The translations under genes were made by a program, and so were the position numbers. From NCBI GenBank assembly GCA_024305405.1, contig JAKNDB010000068.1:12273501-12337500 (forward strand): DNA of 64,000 nt, given 5' to 3'. Every line of letters starts with the position of its first letter. Position 1 is the first letter of the stretch. Source of the DNA: Dirofilaria immitis. Its lineage: Eukaryota; Nematoda; Chromadorea; Rhabditida; Onchocercidae. Shown piece after piece: positions 34,077 to 47,025 of the stretch. The notes under the pieces were generated by a model. The model made no database searches. It was not told where the DNA came from and was given only the letters and a program-made list of their open reading frames with translations.

Positions 34077-36473
34077 ATGGCTTATAAAAATGATTATTAT
34101 TATGGAGATGGATATACTACAAGCTATTCCAGTAGCCATTATGCTTATCAAGTTTGTTTTATTTATAATTTTGATAAGATTATTCTGAGAGAATATTTTG
34201 AAAAAGTAATTTACAAAAAATACCATCAATCTTTCTTCTTTATTTTATTCTAATTTTTTTTTTTTCAGGTGGGTATAATATTTGCGATAGTAATTGCCGG
34301 TATTCTATTTTTTGGGATATGTGCAGCAATTATATATTTTGGATTTGTCAAAAGGGTTAGTTAATATAAATCATTTTTCACATAACAATAAATATTATTT
34401 ATTATTTATTGTTTATTGCTTATTGTTGTTATTGTTGCTGTTATTGTTGTTGACAAACCAGAAATTGTCTTAAATAATTATAGTTTATTTTTTTCTAATT
34501 TGTTTTATTTTTCTTTTTCGATCAAATATTGTGTATGAATTTAAAATTTAAAATTTAAATTTAAATTTGAAATTGAATGCAAATTTGATAATCAAACGAA
34601 TAAATGGATAATGAAAAATAATTCAATGATTATCAGATAATATAAATATTCATTTAATTGACTCATTCACTTAATTGACTATCAATAAATAGTCATATTA
34701 TTATCTATAAATGCGCTTATTTATTTAGCAATTATTCGGAAATAATATTACCAAAATACAGTTCATTTATCCGTAACAAGACATTACTGAATATTATCCG
34801 GAAACATAATCCACCAGATAATTCGATTTCAGAATATTATCCAGGAATTTTACATGTCGGTGATTCCGGTAAATAATATGTAATCATTGCAGATGAAAAG
34901 AAATGAAAAGCAAAGACATATAAGCAGTAATACGACATCAAGAACAGCCAGTATATTACGTGCGCCAACTGGAACTTACACGTCATTAAGAAATGAAAAG
35001 CCACCATTTCCATATCAGTTAGTTTAATTGATTAATTTTAAATTTTCACAATTTAAAATATAGCAATAAAATTAAAAAATTTATCATTATGTTAAATTGA
35101 TTATCATTAGATAAAATAATAATCAATTATGATAAATCACTAGATGACATTATAAGTATCCTGCATTATAATCAATATACAAAAATGATTATTTCCATAT
35201 TATCATGATTGTTTTTTTGGATCAAATAAAAAATTAGTAATTTGACTATATGACTTTAACAAATTTTCGAATGTTTGAATCATTTTGTTTTAAATGATTT
35301 ATTTATGATTTTATAATTATCATCGAAATCAATGATCATTATCTCTTAAGTAATGAATGAATTCAAGAAATGATAATATATCTTGCATTTGGAAAATTTC
35401 TTCTTCAGCAGATTCCTTCCTGCTCGATATTATCCGAAGAATCAGATAGTTTCCAAATTTCAAAATATCAAAGATTATTTTTTAGGCAACCGCGAAGTAA
35501 TTATATTTCTAATTTGGAAACACCTATTCTGCAATCATCGATGCATACACAAGCAACTTATGTACAACAACAACCATTACCATCACCACCACCACCACCG
35601 ATATATGCCGTTGAACCGGACTATCAACAATCCCAGAAACAACGCAGGAATTATCCACGTCACGTGATACACGGAAATGTGCAACCGCACCAGGTAACTT
35701 TTGTTGATGAGGCATGCATTTGATAATATTCGAGAATATTTATAACGTTAACCTAACCTATTATTAATTGATATTCATCCTGATATATAAAATTCCTACA
35801 ATGCTATATTTCCCTATTAACTTTGCCTCAATATACAATAGTACAAGCGGATTATTAAAATTCTAGAATTTGAACTTCTATATAGATTCATTCATAGATA
35901 CACATCCACATACACTTGGCCATATATTGACATACACCCTGGCCACATATTGACATACACCCTGGCCATATATTGACATACACCTGACCATATATTGACA
36001 TATACCCCGGCCATATAATGACCATATATTATATTAAAATGGAAGATAAAATGAATAGTAATCGATTGTAAAGTTTCTTCCAATTTTTTTTCAAAAAATT
36101 TATGCGCTTAAAAATAAAAAAATATTCGATGTGATTTTTAATTATTTTTTGAGAAATGTCGAAATTACAATTTTTTTAGAAATTTAAAATTTTAATTAAT
36201 TGCATAGAAATGGATTTTTTGTTAAAAGTACAATAATAATAAATATAAAATCATTTAAATATTTATTATTTAAATATATCCCAAATGATTATATATATTA
36301 ATTGTTAAGTTTCATTGTATATATATATATATACATATTCATTTATTTACAGTAGTTGATTTTTATTTTCTTTTTTACAGAATTATCCAACTTGGAAAGG
36401 AACGACAACCGCACTACAACAAAATACCGTATCCGAACATCAACCTCTTTCGTTTCATACATCTTCCGTTTAA
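34077..36473 (+). CDS. Single-pass membrane protein, Tyr-rich N terminus and Pro-rich tail
   Basis: Five exons: 34077-34151, 34269-34355, 34893-35017, 35486-35693, 36381-36473. All introns are GT-AG and phases agree, giving 195 residues. Residues 1-25 are Tyr/Ser-rich (8 Tyr) without Cys and without a cleavable signal peptide. Residues 26-51 form one hydrophobic segment (VGIIFAIVIAGILFF onward), then a basic stretch (FVKRMKRNEKQRH), so the N terminus is probably outside and the tail cytosolic. The tail has Q/P-rich sequence with PLPSPPPPP (about 126-134), a possible SH3, WW or EVH1 ligand, and a Ser/Thr-rich end. An AATAAA follows about 150 nt after the stop. Family not recognised; the plan is loosely like small adaptor membrane proteins such as Shisa or WBP1 types, but the Cys modules of those are absent. 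Confidence 0.75.
35908..36025 (+). repeat. 22-23-bp minisatellite in intron 4
   Basis: About five copies of a unit containing ATATTGACATACACC followed by TGGCCA-like sequence, with small variations. It raises local G+C. The minus-strand ORF of repeated Val-Tyr-Val-Asn is a by-product. Confidence 0.9.
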
Positions 36474-36624
36474 ATAATATCCAATTACTGTAACAGATAA
36501 CTTTTTGCTTCTTCCAATTTATATGGGAAATTAATATTTCTTTATGATAAATGATTTCAAATACATTCAAATGCATTCATAAAATTTTTATCATTATCAT
36601 TCTTATATAGAATATTATTTTTAA

Positions 36625-36630
36625 AATAAA
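36625..36630 (+). terminator. Polyadenylation signal AATAAA
   Basis: AATAAA 152 nt after the stop codon of the 34077 gene, at the start of a long A-rich run. A perfect 17-bp hairpin follows about 80 nt later. Confidence 0.55.
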
Positions 36631-36709
36631 AAAAAAAAGAAAAAAGAAAGAAAAGAATGTTTATGTATATTTTCTGTTTATATCTTGCAGAGAATATTAT
36701 AATTTCATA

Positions 36710-36747
36710 ATTTTTAACTAAATATTAATAAATATTTAGTTAAAAAT
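36710..36747. repeat. Perfect 17-bp hairpin with 4-nt loop
   Basis: Arms 36710-36726 and 36731-36747 are exact complements, loop AATA. It sits just past the likely poly(A) site of the preceding gene. Confidence 0.85.
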
Positions 36748-37954
36748 GAAAGAAATAAATTTGTAAAAAAGAAAAAAATTACAAAATATTAGAAAATTAT
36801 ATACAATCGATCGTATTGAAATGATTTATGAAATTATTTAAAGAAATTTAATATTTCATATAACTTTTCTTTTAATTATTTTTATAATTTAATTATTTTG
36901 TTCATTACGATTCGATTTATATTTTTTCCTCTTTTTGCTTCTTTTTTTATCTTTTTATTACCTCATATCAGTTTGTCGTGATACGACATAAGCGCCAAAA
37001 ATATAAATTCGTATTTGTTATCATTGCAATAATCTTTATTGATTCATTATTATGAAAATTTGTATAATTTATCATGTTGTTGTAAATAAAGTAAATGATT
37101 TGTTCAATGATAAATAAACTGATATTTTGGATATATTTAATTAAAATCATAGATACATTGAATTCAAATTCTGAATATATGAAATTCAATTTTTGAATAT
37201 AAATAGCATTTACATAGTACATGAAAATATTCCAGCATGAAAGTGAAATGTCGAACGTTATCATGGAATCCTAAATGAAAAATAAAATTATAAGAAATTT
37301 TGATATGATTATCAATAATTATCATAATTTTGGTCGATATTATCTATCCATTTGGTAATCATCCAGATGAGATGATGATATTATATTATATTCTATAATT
37401 CAATAATTATTTGTATTCATTACTGATTATATTATATTTTATAGTTAATCAAATTCGTTTTATCAATTATAACTTAATAATTAATTATAGTTATATATAA
37501 TAATTAAATGGCTGCAATTGAAGCGATATCATAACGGAGGAATAAAATAGGTCATTGTAAATTACCGATCATTCAATTCCATCAATCAGCGAAAATATTT
37601 ATGAGATTATAGTAAATGCTATGAATTTAAGTAAGTTTGAAATTTCAAATGTAATATTGGCAAAACAAAAGGTCGAATATTTAATCGAAATACCAATGTT
37701 TGATATAAATTTTATCGGTAAATAATTAATTGATTTAAATCAATCAATAATCGAACAAGCATATCAAAATTTTATTAAATATATATTTAATAAATGAAAA
37801 ATGATCAAAGATCATAAATATAAAAGAGAAAATTATTTGTATAATAACAAAATAATTTTTATTTCTGAAATATTTTGGATGAAAATATTTTTATTTTTTC
37901 CTTTTAACAAATATTATTTTTGCTTTGTTTTGTAAAAAACTTTTACAAATATAT

Positions 37955-38140
37955 TTACTATTTGGGAATAATAAATAATTGTTTTTTACGATTTATACGA
38001 TACTTAATTAATTCGATCAATCGATCAATCGATCAGTCAATCAATCGATACTTACTATTTGGGAATAATAAATAATTGTTTTTTACGATTTATACGATAT
38101 TTAATTAGTTCGATAATCGATCAATCAATAATTATTATTT
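37955..38140 (+). repeat. Two-copy tandem duplication, 97-bp period
   Basis: TTACTATTTGGGAATAATAA starts at 37955 and again at 38052, with matching sequence following. The copies differ mainly in the GATCAATC-rich 3' part. Confidence 0.85.
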
Positions 38141-38400
38141 AAGGAAACATTATGCTATGCTTTAAAATATATTGTAATAGTGCTTTTATCACATGATGAC
38201 ATATTATTATTATTATTATATTGCATTTCTTCTGAATTGATTAATGATTACTATTTCTCTTGTCTAAATGATTTGCATGCGAAGTAAGTTGTAAGTATTT
38301 TCAATCAGATTCAATTATAACTATAATTCAAAACCTGTTTCGAGAATGAGAAGCACTCATGCTCATGGAATCACATTTTAATTCATTCATCAATCATTCG

Positions 38401-38436
38401 ATAATTTTCAAATCGATTTGACGATTTGAAAATTAT
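38401..38436. repeat. Perfect 15-bp hairpin with 6-nt loop
   Basis: Arms 38401-38415 and 38422-38436 are exact complements. Confidence 0.85.
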
Positions 38437-39749
38437 ACTAATTATTTATTCAATGAAATAAAATAGTTTGCTATTATCGTATGTTGCTGCTTAAGGAAGT
38501 CATAAATCATTGAAGTGAATTAAATTTATTCAAAATTATTACCGTAAAATTTAATTTTTATCATAAAATTATTATTGTTATTTGAATTGCATTTTTTCAA
38601 AGTTTATCATTTATTGATAATAATAATGATATATAAATGATAATGAGACGAAAAGAAATTTTATCGTTTTAAATTTTTAATTACTATTAACAATTATATT
38701 GCCATTGGTAAAAAAACTTCGGTAATGAAATGAAAGATAGATTATTGATTATTTAAACCAACAAATTTAAATTTATTAAATATTTCGATTTGAACAATTC
38801 AAAGTTATGCTTCGCTCTTCATAATCTAATAATTATACTTTGCTATGTATATTCTGATAAAATTATATTATCTAAGGAACATTCATCATCTAGAACATTC
38901 ATGCTTAATCTTTGTATCCTCTAAAATTCAATTTCATTTTTTTTTGCTAACATTTGATAATTTTTGTTTAAAAATTTTTTCCGAAATGATTTGTTGTAAC
39001 AAATAGAAAAAATTTTCCTTTTTAAATATAAAATTTAAAAAATTTCTGGTGATTTCTGATAGCAATTATTGATTGATTAATTTAATGATTTCGTTAGTTC
39101 TTTTTTGCCTTCTGTCATCTTAATATTTTACTATCAATTAACACCGAAATAATCATTAAATAACTTTTTATTTAACGAATCAATAAGTTAAGAATATAAT
39201 TGCGTGAATTTATAATAGTTTTAATCAATCATTAAATTTATAATTATTTTATTAGGAATTATTATCAATTGTTCATTTAACACTTATCAATTATCTTTTT
39301 GTTATTTTATGTTCCTTTTTTTTCTTTCTTTAAAAATTGAATGAATTCCTGAAATTTTTTTAAATTTTCAATCTTTTTTTCTTCATTTCTTCCTTTTTAC
39401 AATTGCTTGTTTATCGAAAATTGTAAAGGAAAAATATATCGAAAATTTTTAAATGAAATTTTAAATCTAAGATTATATGATAATATTATTTATAATTTTT
39501 GATAATAATTCTAATAATTTTTTTAAAATAATTATCTTACTGATAACAAAGTTTGACATTTGAAAATTTTAATCTTTTCGATATTTCTTTATATGTTATG
39601 CTGACTATTCCCCTTACTTTTTATGGCGATTACTATTTTTATCAATTTATTTCTGAATGATTCTTGCATGATAATACATGATAATGGTATTGGAGATAAC
39701 GATAATGATGATTGTGATAGTGGTAATGATGATGATGATGATAAAGTAA

Positions 39750-40013
39750 ATGATAATAGTGGATATAAATAAATACCAACTTATAGCTATCATTATCATT
39801 TTCTTTTTCATATTAATTTTATCATTAATCCCATCAATTTATCAAACAATCGATAATTTGCATCCTAACTTTAAGAATGAATTTATGAAAATATGCAAAA
39901 GATTCTTTAGAAATTTTAGCAATAAATTCTTAAAATTGAAAGGAAAACAATTCACAAATGCGAAAGTTTTTTTTTATTGTGAACTTTTCAAAAAGAGCAA
40001 AGATCAATCCTAA
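39750..40013 (+). CDS. Hypothetical 87-residue ORF with N-terminal hydrophobic segment
   Basis: The product has a strong hydrophobic stretch at about residues 10-30 (LIAIIIIFFFILILSLIP), then a basic Lys/Phe/Asn-rich region with two Cys. It could be a small membrane or secreted protein. Such Ile/Phe/Lys composition is also what AT-rich chance ORFs give, and no splice or poly(A) context supports it. Confidence 0.15.
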   Translation: MIIVDINKYQLIAIIIIFFFILILSLIPSIYQTIDNLHPNFKNEFMKICKRFFRNFSNKFLKLKGKQFTNAKVFFYCELFKKSKDQS

Positions 40014-40847
40014 AATTCGACAGTTTTTCTTATCAAACAACAAGTTTTTTTTATTTTTCCTTTTTATTGATAATAAAAATGATCAATGAATGGAGAGCAT
40101 CATTTATAGAAGGAGTAGCTTTCATTAGTTATATGTTCCAAAATGATTTCAGATGTTGACCTTCACCCTATGACCTTTATCATTTCCTCTAAATTATTCC
40201 ATATTTCAATTGTTTAATTTCAATGATATATAATAAAGAGAAAGGCAGACAGAGAGAAAAGGGAGATTGTTACCTTCACATAATTCTAATCTATGAATTA
40301 ATTGATCGTTATTCATTGATTATTTCCTATTAGTGATAACAAATTTATAATTAATTAATTTCAGGGACGGTACATTTTTTCTTTTGCTATTTCTTTTAAA
40401 ATAGCTTAAAATGATCGATCATTGAAAAGAGTATAGCTATAACTTTGATATCATTTCAACGAGAATGATTTATCATAATTCCTCCATCCTTTCCTATCAT
40501 CTATTACTCTCATCATTCCCTTACTTCTTCCTATATCTTTCTTTCTCTTTTTATGCTAAAAATTCAATCATTATTATTTATTCTTAGTTATTCTTTTTTC
40601 TTCTTCCCTTTCTTTTTCCCCAGAGGCAATTCATTTCTTCTTTTTTTTTTATCCATTCCTGTTCTCTTTTCATTCGAGAGAAAACGAAAATCCAATATCG
40701 ATCAATAATTATAGCATTAATGCATAGATTATTTACGTATACACTCACGTGAAAATATACGTATGTTTCATTTCGATTGATCGAGATATGGCGAGAAAAT
40801 TATCATAAAGTTTATTCAAATTAATAAAAATGGCTATTAGTTTCCCT

Positions 40848-40996
40848 TTCTTTCTTTCTTTCTTTCTTTTTTTTTCTTGCATTTGTCATTTTGAACGAAT
40901 TTTTATTCTCTCTCTCCTTCTCTCTCTTTCTCTTTCTCTTCCTCTCTCTCTCTTTCTCTCTTTCTTTCTCTCTCTCTTTCTCTCTTTTCTCCTTCT
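40848..40996 (+). repeat. Polypyrimidine (TTTC/CTCTCT) tract
   Basis: About 150 bp almost entirely C/T on plus (two interruptions), so purine on minus, where it reads as Glu/Arg/Lys. Capable of triplex or slipped structures. Confidence 0.85.
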
Positions 40997-41329
40997 TTAA
41001 AAAAAACAAATTTGTCGCCATTTTTTCTTCATTTCTCTATTAAAATTTTCATATTATAATTGAATATATATTTATTGGGGAGAGGGAGAAAAGAAAAAGA
41101 AAGGAAAGAAAAAAGAAAGAAAGAAAGTAATGAAAATATTTGTTAAATAATTAATTAAAAAATTTTAATATTTGTACTAATTTAATGAAAAAACATTTCA
41201 TTTATTTATAAAATTTTTACTTTTTTCCTTTTTTGTTTTTCTTTTTTTCAAAAAAAGAAAAAAGAAATTGACGAAAGTTTACATTTTGTATGCTTGCTAA
41301 AGCTTATCGATGGATTTTTGCTTATATTT

Positions 41330-41572
41330 TCATTCTTCTCTATTCCTTTCTATTTCTTTAAATTCCTTTCCATTCCTCTCTATTCCTTTCCATTCCTTTC
41401 CATTTCTCTCTATTCCTATCTATTCCTTTTCATTCCTTTCCATTCCTTTTCGTTCCTTTTCACGCCTTTCCATTCCTTTTCGTTCCTTTTCATTCCTTTC
41501 CATTCCTTTTCGTTCCTTTTCATTTCTTTCCATTCTTTTCCATTCCTTTCTATTCCATTGCTTTTTTAGAAA
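41330..41572 (+). repeat. TTCC/ATTCC-rich decamer-like tandem array
   Basis: About 240 bp of near-repeats of ATTCCTTTCC with TTTCGTTCCT variants. Because the 10-bp unit is not a multiple of three, two frames stay open and read Ser/Phe/Leu/Ile/Pro. These are not genes. Confidence 0.9.
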
Positions 41573-44500
41573 TTAGTCAAAAGTTCAATGAATAAGTTTG
41601 CAATGAAATATTTTATTGTCTTTTAAATATTTTCTATTTTGCTTTTTAGCTTTTCTGTTTTGGTTTTATCAACAAAAAGTTTTCGTATAAAATGACACTT
41701 TCAAAAAATAATAATTTCAATTATAAAAATTCGATTCATTCAAATATTAGAAAGATAAGTTATAACGATGGATAGCTTTGAAATTGTTATCAGTAAATTA
41801 TTCTAACTCTATAAATATTAAATATTTTTAATCATATATATGAATATCAAATAATTATAATAATCTTTCAATTATCGGATTATTATTTTCTTATTTTCTT
41901 TCAAAAAAAAAAAATAAAAAAATTTATTCAATCAAGATTATCCATAAATATATTTATTATTATTATTATTTGTCTTATTTTATGGATGATAAATATTTAT
42001 TGTAAAATTATAAGACGAATTTAAATAGTATTTTATTCTTAAATTAACTTTATATTATAGCGATTAGATTAAAAGAAAATAATAAATTAAAAAATTTTAG
42101 TTTTATAAAATGACAAATAAAATAGGAATTTTTTGTTTATTTGATATTCCAATAATTAATTCAATTAATTCATTTCAATTTAATATATTAATTAAATCGT
42201 TTGATATTCCTTCCTTATCTTTTTAGCAAATTTCAATTTTATATTATTTTAATAATTCAAAAATCTCCCCGTAATTTTTTCTGTTCTCTAAATTTTCAAA
42301 TAAAAACGAAATGATTTTTTTTTTCATTTCATTGTTACAATGTGTTATGGAAGATGTTGCAAGGAATGATTTATGAGAATGTCATTTATTTTTGGTTTAG
42401 ATAGATCAAATTAATAGTATTTATTGATGGCAATGAGAATAAAAATATTTGCAAAATTATTTTTATTTATATTTATTTATTATTATTACAAATATTTAAT
42501 TAATTGAAATTAAAAACTTTGTTTTTCTTAATTTAAAAAAAATTTTCATTACAAATATTAATTTATGTGCCAATAATTTAAATATTATTAATTATAATTT
42601 AAAAAATATTCTAAAATTTATCCAAAAATATCTTAAAAGAAAAAAAATTAATAATTTCAAATTTTAAAATTTGAAGGAATAAAATTTGAATATAATAATT
42701 AATAAACTATTAATGCTCGAAGTAATTGATAATAATATGTAGCGCAAATGTCGCAAAATACATTAACAATTTTATTGCATCATTAATATAATATTTATTT
42801 GTTTATTTATTCCATTTCCATTTTTCCGCTTCCGTTCCCTTTCGATTTATTCGTCTTCCGTTTGTTAGGCATATTATATCAATGCGGAATAAAATCTGAT
42901 GAAAATAAATGAAGCATTTTTTTTTACTGTGAAATAACATATGAATAAAAGAATGAAATCTTTTCTTCCCTCTTTATTTTGAAGATGTAATAAAGGTGAA
43001 ATGGAATGATTGTCTCGATGGGATGGTTTTATATTTCAGACTTTTCGCAATGCCCTTTGAACTTTGCTTAAGTGTCACATTTATAAGAGAAATATCAGAA
43101 TTATTTTCAAAATTCTTTTCTCAGTCTTGCAAAAAATAATAATTACGATAAAAATGGCCATCACAATATATTTATCAATTCTTTTAATGATTCATTTATA
43201 AAAGGAAATGAGGTTAAAGGTTGAAGTAATCAAGAAGTACTTCTAAAATGTCTTTAATATTTTAATTTCTATTCACATAAAGGAATTCTCGAAGAATAGA
43301 GGCGGAAATATTCAAAACCGTATGAAGAAATAATGAAAGTGTGGAGGAAATATTATTCTATCGTATAATCAAAAATATTATTAGCAATAAATTGATCGAT
43401 CGATTAGTCTTGCAATATTTTATATTTGAATTTATACATTTACTTAAAATTGGAAACGGAAATTTTTATGCATTGATATTTCAAATATGTACTTAATGTA
43501 ATTAATGAATTATTATCTATGTACTCTTTCATCATTCTTTCATCTCTGAAAATAGTATTCAATTTCATTCATAGTAAAGAAATTCTCGAGAAAGCGGAAA
43601 AAAAAAGAAACTTTTGAAATTGTATAAGAAAAGTGTAAATATAATAAAACTTTTGTATTGAAATTAAAAAAGAATGTATAAATTTGAATATAATCAAAAA
43701 TAAACAAAAACTAAATTCTTTTAAGCAAAAAACAATTTATGCGATATTTCATTTTAAATTTAAATTTCTTTCTTTTCCAAAATTTAATTAAAAAGAAAAA
43801 GTATAAATTTCCAAGAAGAAAGATGAAAATAAACTAAAAAGAAAAAGAATAAAAAAAAATTCCATTTTAAAGAGAAATATATTTTGATGTAAAATCTCTC
43901 AATTCAAATTATTACAATCAGTTAAAATAACAATTGTAATTTTTTTAAAAGCAAAAAAAAAGAAATGTATGTTTTAAAGAAAAAGAAATGTGTGAACAAA
44001 TAGTTTAAATTCACTGTTTTAGAGATTGAAACAAAAAAAATCAAAAAAAAATTCAAAAATTTTTTGAAATATTATCCGAGCCGAAATAATATTATTCATT
44101 TTAAAAATGAAAAATGGCGAATAGATCAAGGGCCAATTTTCGCATTTTTTTCTTTTATTTTTGTCGCAAATATTTCTCATTGTTAACAAACTAAGCTAAT
44201 ATTATATTTAAGTAAATAAATATAAATAAGTAAATAATTAAAAGAAATTTGAAATAATTAATCTAAAATAATGAATCATAAATTATATATAAAATTTAGG
44301 ATGATGATTACAATATAGAATATGGAATAACTGAAATAATGAATTTCGCCTAACTAAAAACACGATTGATTTCAAATCTATCAATTCAGATTTATACAAT
44401 ATACAATTGATTGATTGATTAAATATTTTACGGTTATCATCATTCGACATTGGCTAAATTCGTAATGATTATCGACTAATATTAGAAATTAGGATTAATA

Positions 44501-44921
44501 AATCATTGATAATTGCGTTGGCCTATAAAGATTTTATGAAATGAATTGATCAAAATTTTAATTAGTACGAATGAAGGAAGTTTTGCAATTAGTCTTTTTA
44601 TTAATTTAATTAAAGTTTTCTTTTTAAATTTACTAAATTAAAATTCCAATAGGATTTTTTTGTTTTGTCAAGAACAAACGATTCATTTGTTTTTTTCTTG
44701 ACTTCATTACATCACATAGATCTTTTCTCTGATATATTATTATTGAATTTTATAAAAAGTTTCAATAATATTTTAATGATTTATTAACTGACATGAATAT
44801 ATATATATATATAATAATTAATTAATTAATCAATTGTTTTATTTCCATATAAAAAGAATAATAATGTAAAAATAAATTTTAAAAATATATGAATTATTCG
44901 TAGGATAAATATAAATTAAAA
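41573..44921. other. AT-rich stretch with no gene seen
   Basis: Poly-A/T runs, TTATTA runs and a 20-bp perfect palindrome near 42656-42676. No ORF worth reporting on either strand. Confidence 0.65.
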
Positions 44922-45299
44922 TATTTATCAATTATATTTCCACTATCATATTTATCAATTATATTTCCACTATCATATTTATCAATTATATTTCCACTAT
45001 CATATTTATCAATTATATTTCCACTATCATATTTATCAATTATATTTCCACTATCATATTTATCAATTATATTTCCACTATCATATTTATCAATTATATT
45101 TCCACTATCATATTTATCAATTATATTTCCACTATCATATTTATCAATTATATTTCCACTATCATATTTATCAATTATATTTCCACTATCATATTTATCA
45201 ATTATATTTCCACTATCATATTTATCAATTATATTTCCACTATCATATTTATCAATTATATTTCCACTATCATATTTATCAATTATATTTCCACTATCA
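44922..45299 (+). repeat. 27-bp satellite, 14 copies
   Basis: Unit TATTTATCAATTATATTTCC followed by ACTATCA, repeated 14 times with no variation that I can see. Each unit holds TTATCA and CTATCA, GATA-type sites on the minus strand. Near-identity of copies implies recent expansion or homogenisation. Confidence 0.97.
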
Positions 45300-45520
45300 T
45301 ATTATATTACCTATTTCTACTTTTTTTTGTTGTTTATTATTTACCTTTCTTCCTCTTAACAAATGTTACTAGCATATTTGATTTATTGTTAGTAGTTAAA
45401 AGAAAAGTTGCAATTAGATTTATTCTCAAAAAAATTTATTATTTCATAATTTATTTAAATGGGCCAAAATAAATATTAGAAGGTAAGAATTAATGTTTAT
45501 CATCAAATATATCTATTTTG

Positions 45521-45522
<2 letters not shown>

Positions 45523-45560
<38 letters not shown>
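45523..45560 (+). repeat. (CT)n microsatellite
   Basis: About 38 bp of CT repeats with a few CCC and TTT interruptions. Confidence 0.9.
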
Positions 45561-45561
<1 letters not shown>

Positions 45562-46095
45562 TCGTTAATACAATTTCTTCCTTCCATCCTTTTCCTCTCT
45601 CATTATTATTATTATTTTCTTTTCTCTTTTCCATCCCCTAAAATATAAAATTAAAAATAAAATTTGCTTAAACAATATTTCACCGAAAATAATTAATCAT
45701 TTGTAAGTAAAATAAAATTTATTTAATTGCTATATTAAATTAATCATATTGAGAGGATATCATAATCAAATTAATCATCTTTAAATGATAATATTTATAT
45801 ATTATCATTCCACATTATTCAATTTGTTATATATTTTGATAATACTATAATTATATTATATCAAAGAATAATGTAACACACATACAAATGAATTACCTAA
45901 AATTGATATGATTAGTTATCATATTCCTATTATTCAAATACAATACTTTTGATAAATAATAATTTGAATTATTGCTAGTAGTGAAGATTTTCGATTTAAA
46001 ATTAAGTTCTATTGGAAAAATATCTTTTTGTTGCAAACAAAAGATATTTTTCGAATTTGTTTTAAGCCTTTTCCAAATAATCAATCATTACGTAA

Positions 46096-46130
46096 TTCAC
46101 GTCACGTCACGTCACGTCACATCACGTCAT
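46096..46130 (+). repeat. (CACGT)n pentanucleotide repeat
   Basis: About seven CACGT units, one altered to CACAT. The complementary strand reads repeated TGACG, the half-site of CREB/ATF-type factors. Confidence 0.85.
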
Positions 46131-46639
46131 ATTAATATAAAAATTAGAATTTAAATAAATGAAGCAAAAAGGTCAACAATCAAAACTATCATATATTTTT
46201 CAAATTATAAACAACATTTTTTAAATATTTTTTTTATTAAATTTTTTTCCCAAAAATGTCTGTCATTAATTTTGAATAGACTAAATTGAGAGAATTGAAG
46301 AAGGAAGAAGGAATAAGGCCATCAAATGTCAATGTATAATAGATAGTATGATAAGAGAATTAATGAGATGATATTGAGGACTGATAATGAAGAGACGAGA
46401 ACAGATGGAAGATAAAATTACGAGTAAAGAGAACAGATAATCGGAAATTCTCGCCAATAGTAATCAATTGGTAAAATGAATGAGAGAGAGAGAGATTAGT
46501 TGATTGGCTGCGATTATATCATTATAATTTTTTAGTAGAAAACATCCAAACTATATATATTTTCACTATTTCAATCAAATAAGAAAAAGAATGATCGTAT
46601 CATTATGATATCAAGAATGAAGGAGAGATAAATAGACAG

Positions 46640-46643
46640 ATAG

Positions 46644-46683
<40 letters not shown>

Positions 46684-47025
46684 AAGGAAAAGTGGAAATA
46701 ATTTTATGGAAGATGGATGATTAGTAATATTCATTTAACAGCAAAAATTCGCCATTTTTATTATCATTTATTTGGATGAAATTTAACTTTTCAAATAAGA
46801 AATTGGAAAGGTCAAAAAGAAAATTGAGGAATGATTTTTGTTTAATTTGTATGATATCCTAAATGAAATAAGAGATAAGATAAAATAATTTCTTTTTCAT
46901 TCAAAGAGAAAAAGTTAACGAAGATGTAACCAATGAATGATTAATGCTAAATATTGAAATTTTCACAAATTAGAAGAGTGAAAGAGAGAGAGAGAGATAG
47001 AGATAGAGAGAGAGAGAGAGAGAAG
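46640..47025 (+). repeat. GA-rich microsatellites
   Basis: GA arrays at about 46640-46685 and 46982-47023, with AT-rich single-copy sequence between. Confidence 0.85.

Larger units (their letters stand above)
36750..40840. other. Gene-poor AT-rich stretch
   Basis: No supportable gene. Contains a 97-bp tandem duplication near 37955-38140, a perfect hairpin at 38401-38436 and an isolated 87-codon ORF at 39750-40013. Confidence 0.65.

Noticed and set aside
35383..35667. Alternative plus ORF with poly-His overlapping exon 4
   Set aside because: Using the upstream acceptor at 35407-35408 gives this frame, but it does not continue into exon 5; the acceptor at 35484-35485 fits phase and the open tail.
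41294..41576. Two overlapping Ser/Phe/Pro ORFs
   Set aside because: Both frames derive from the TTCC-type decamer repeat.
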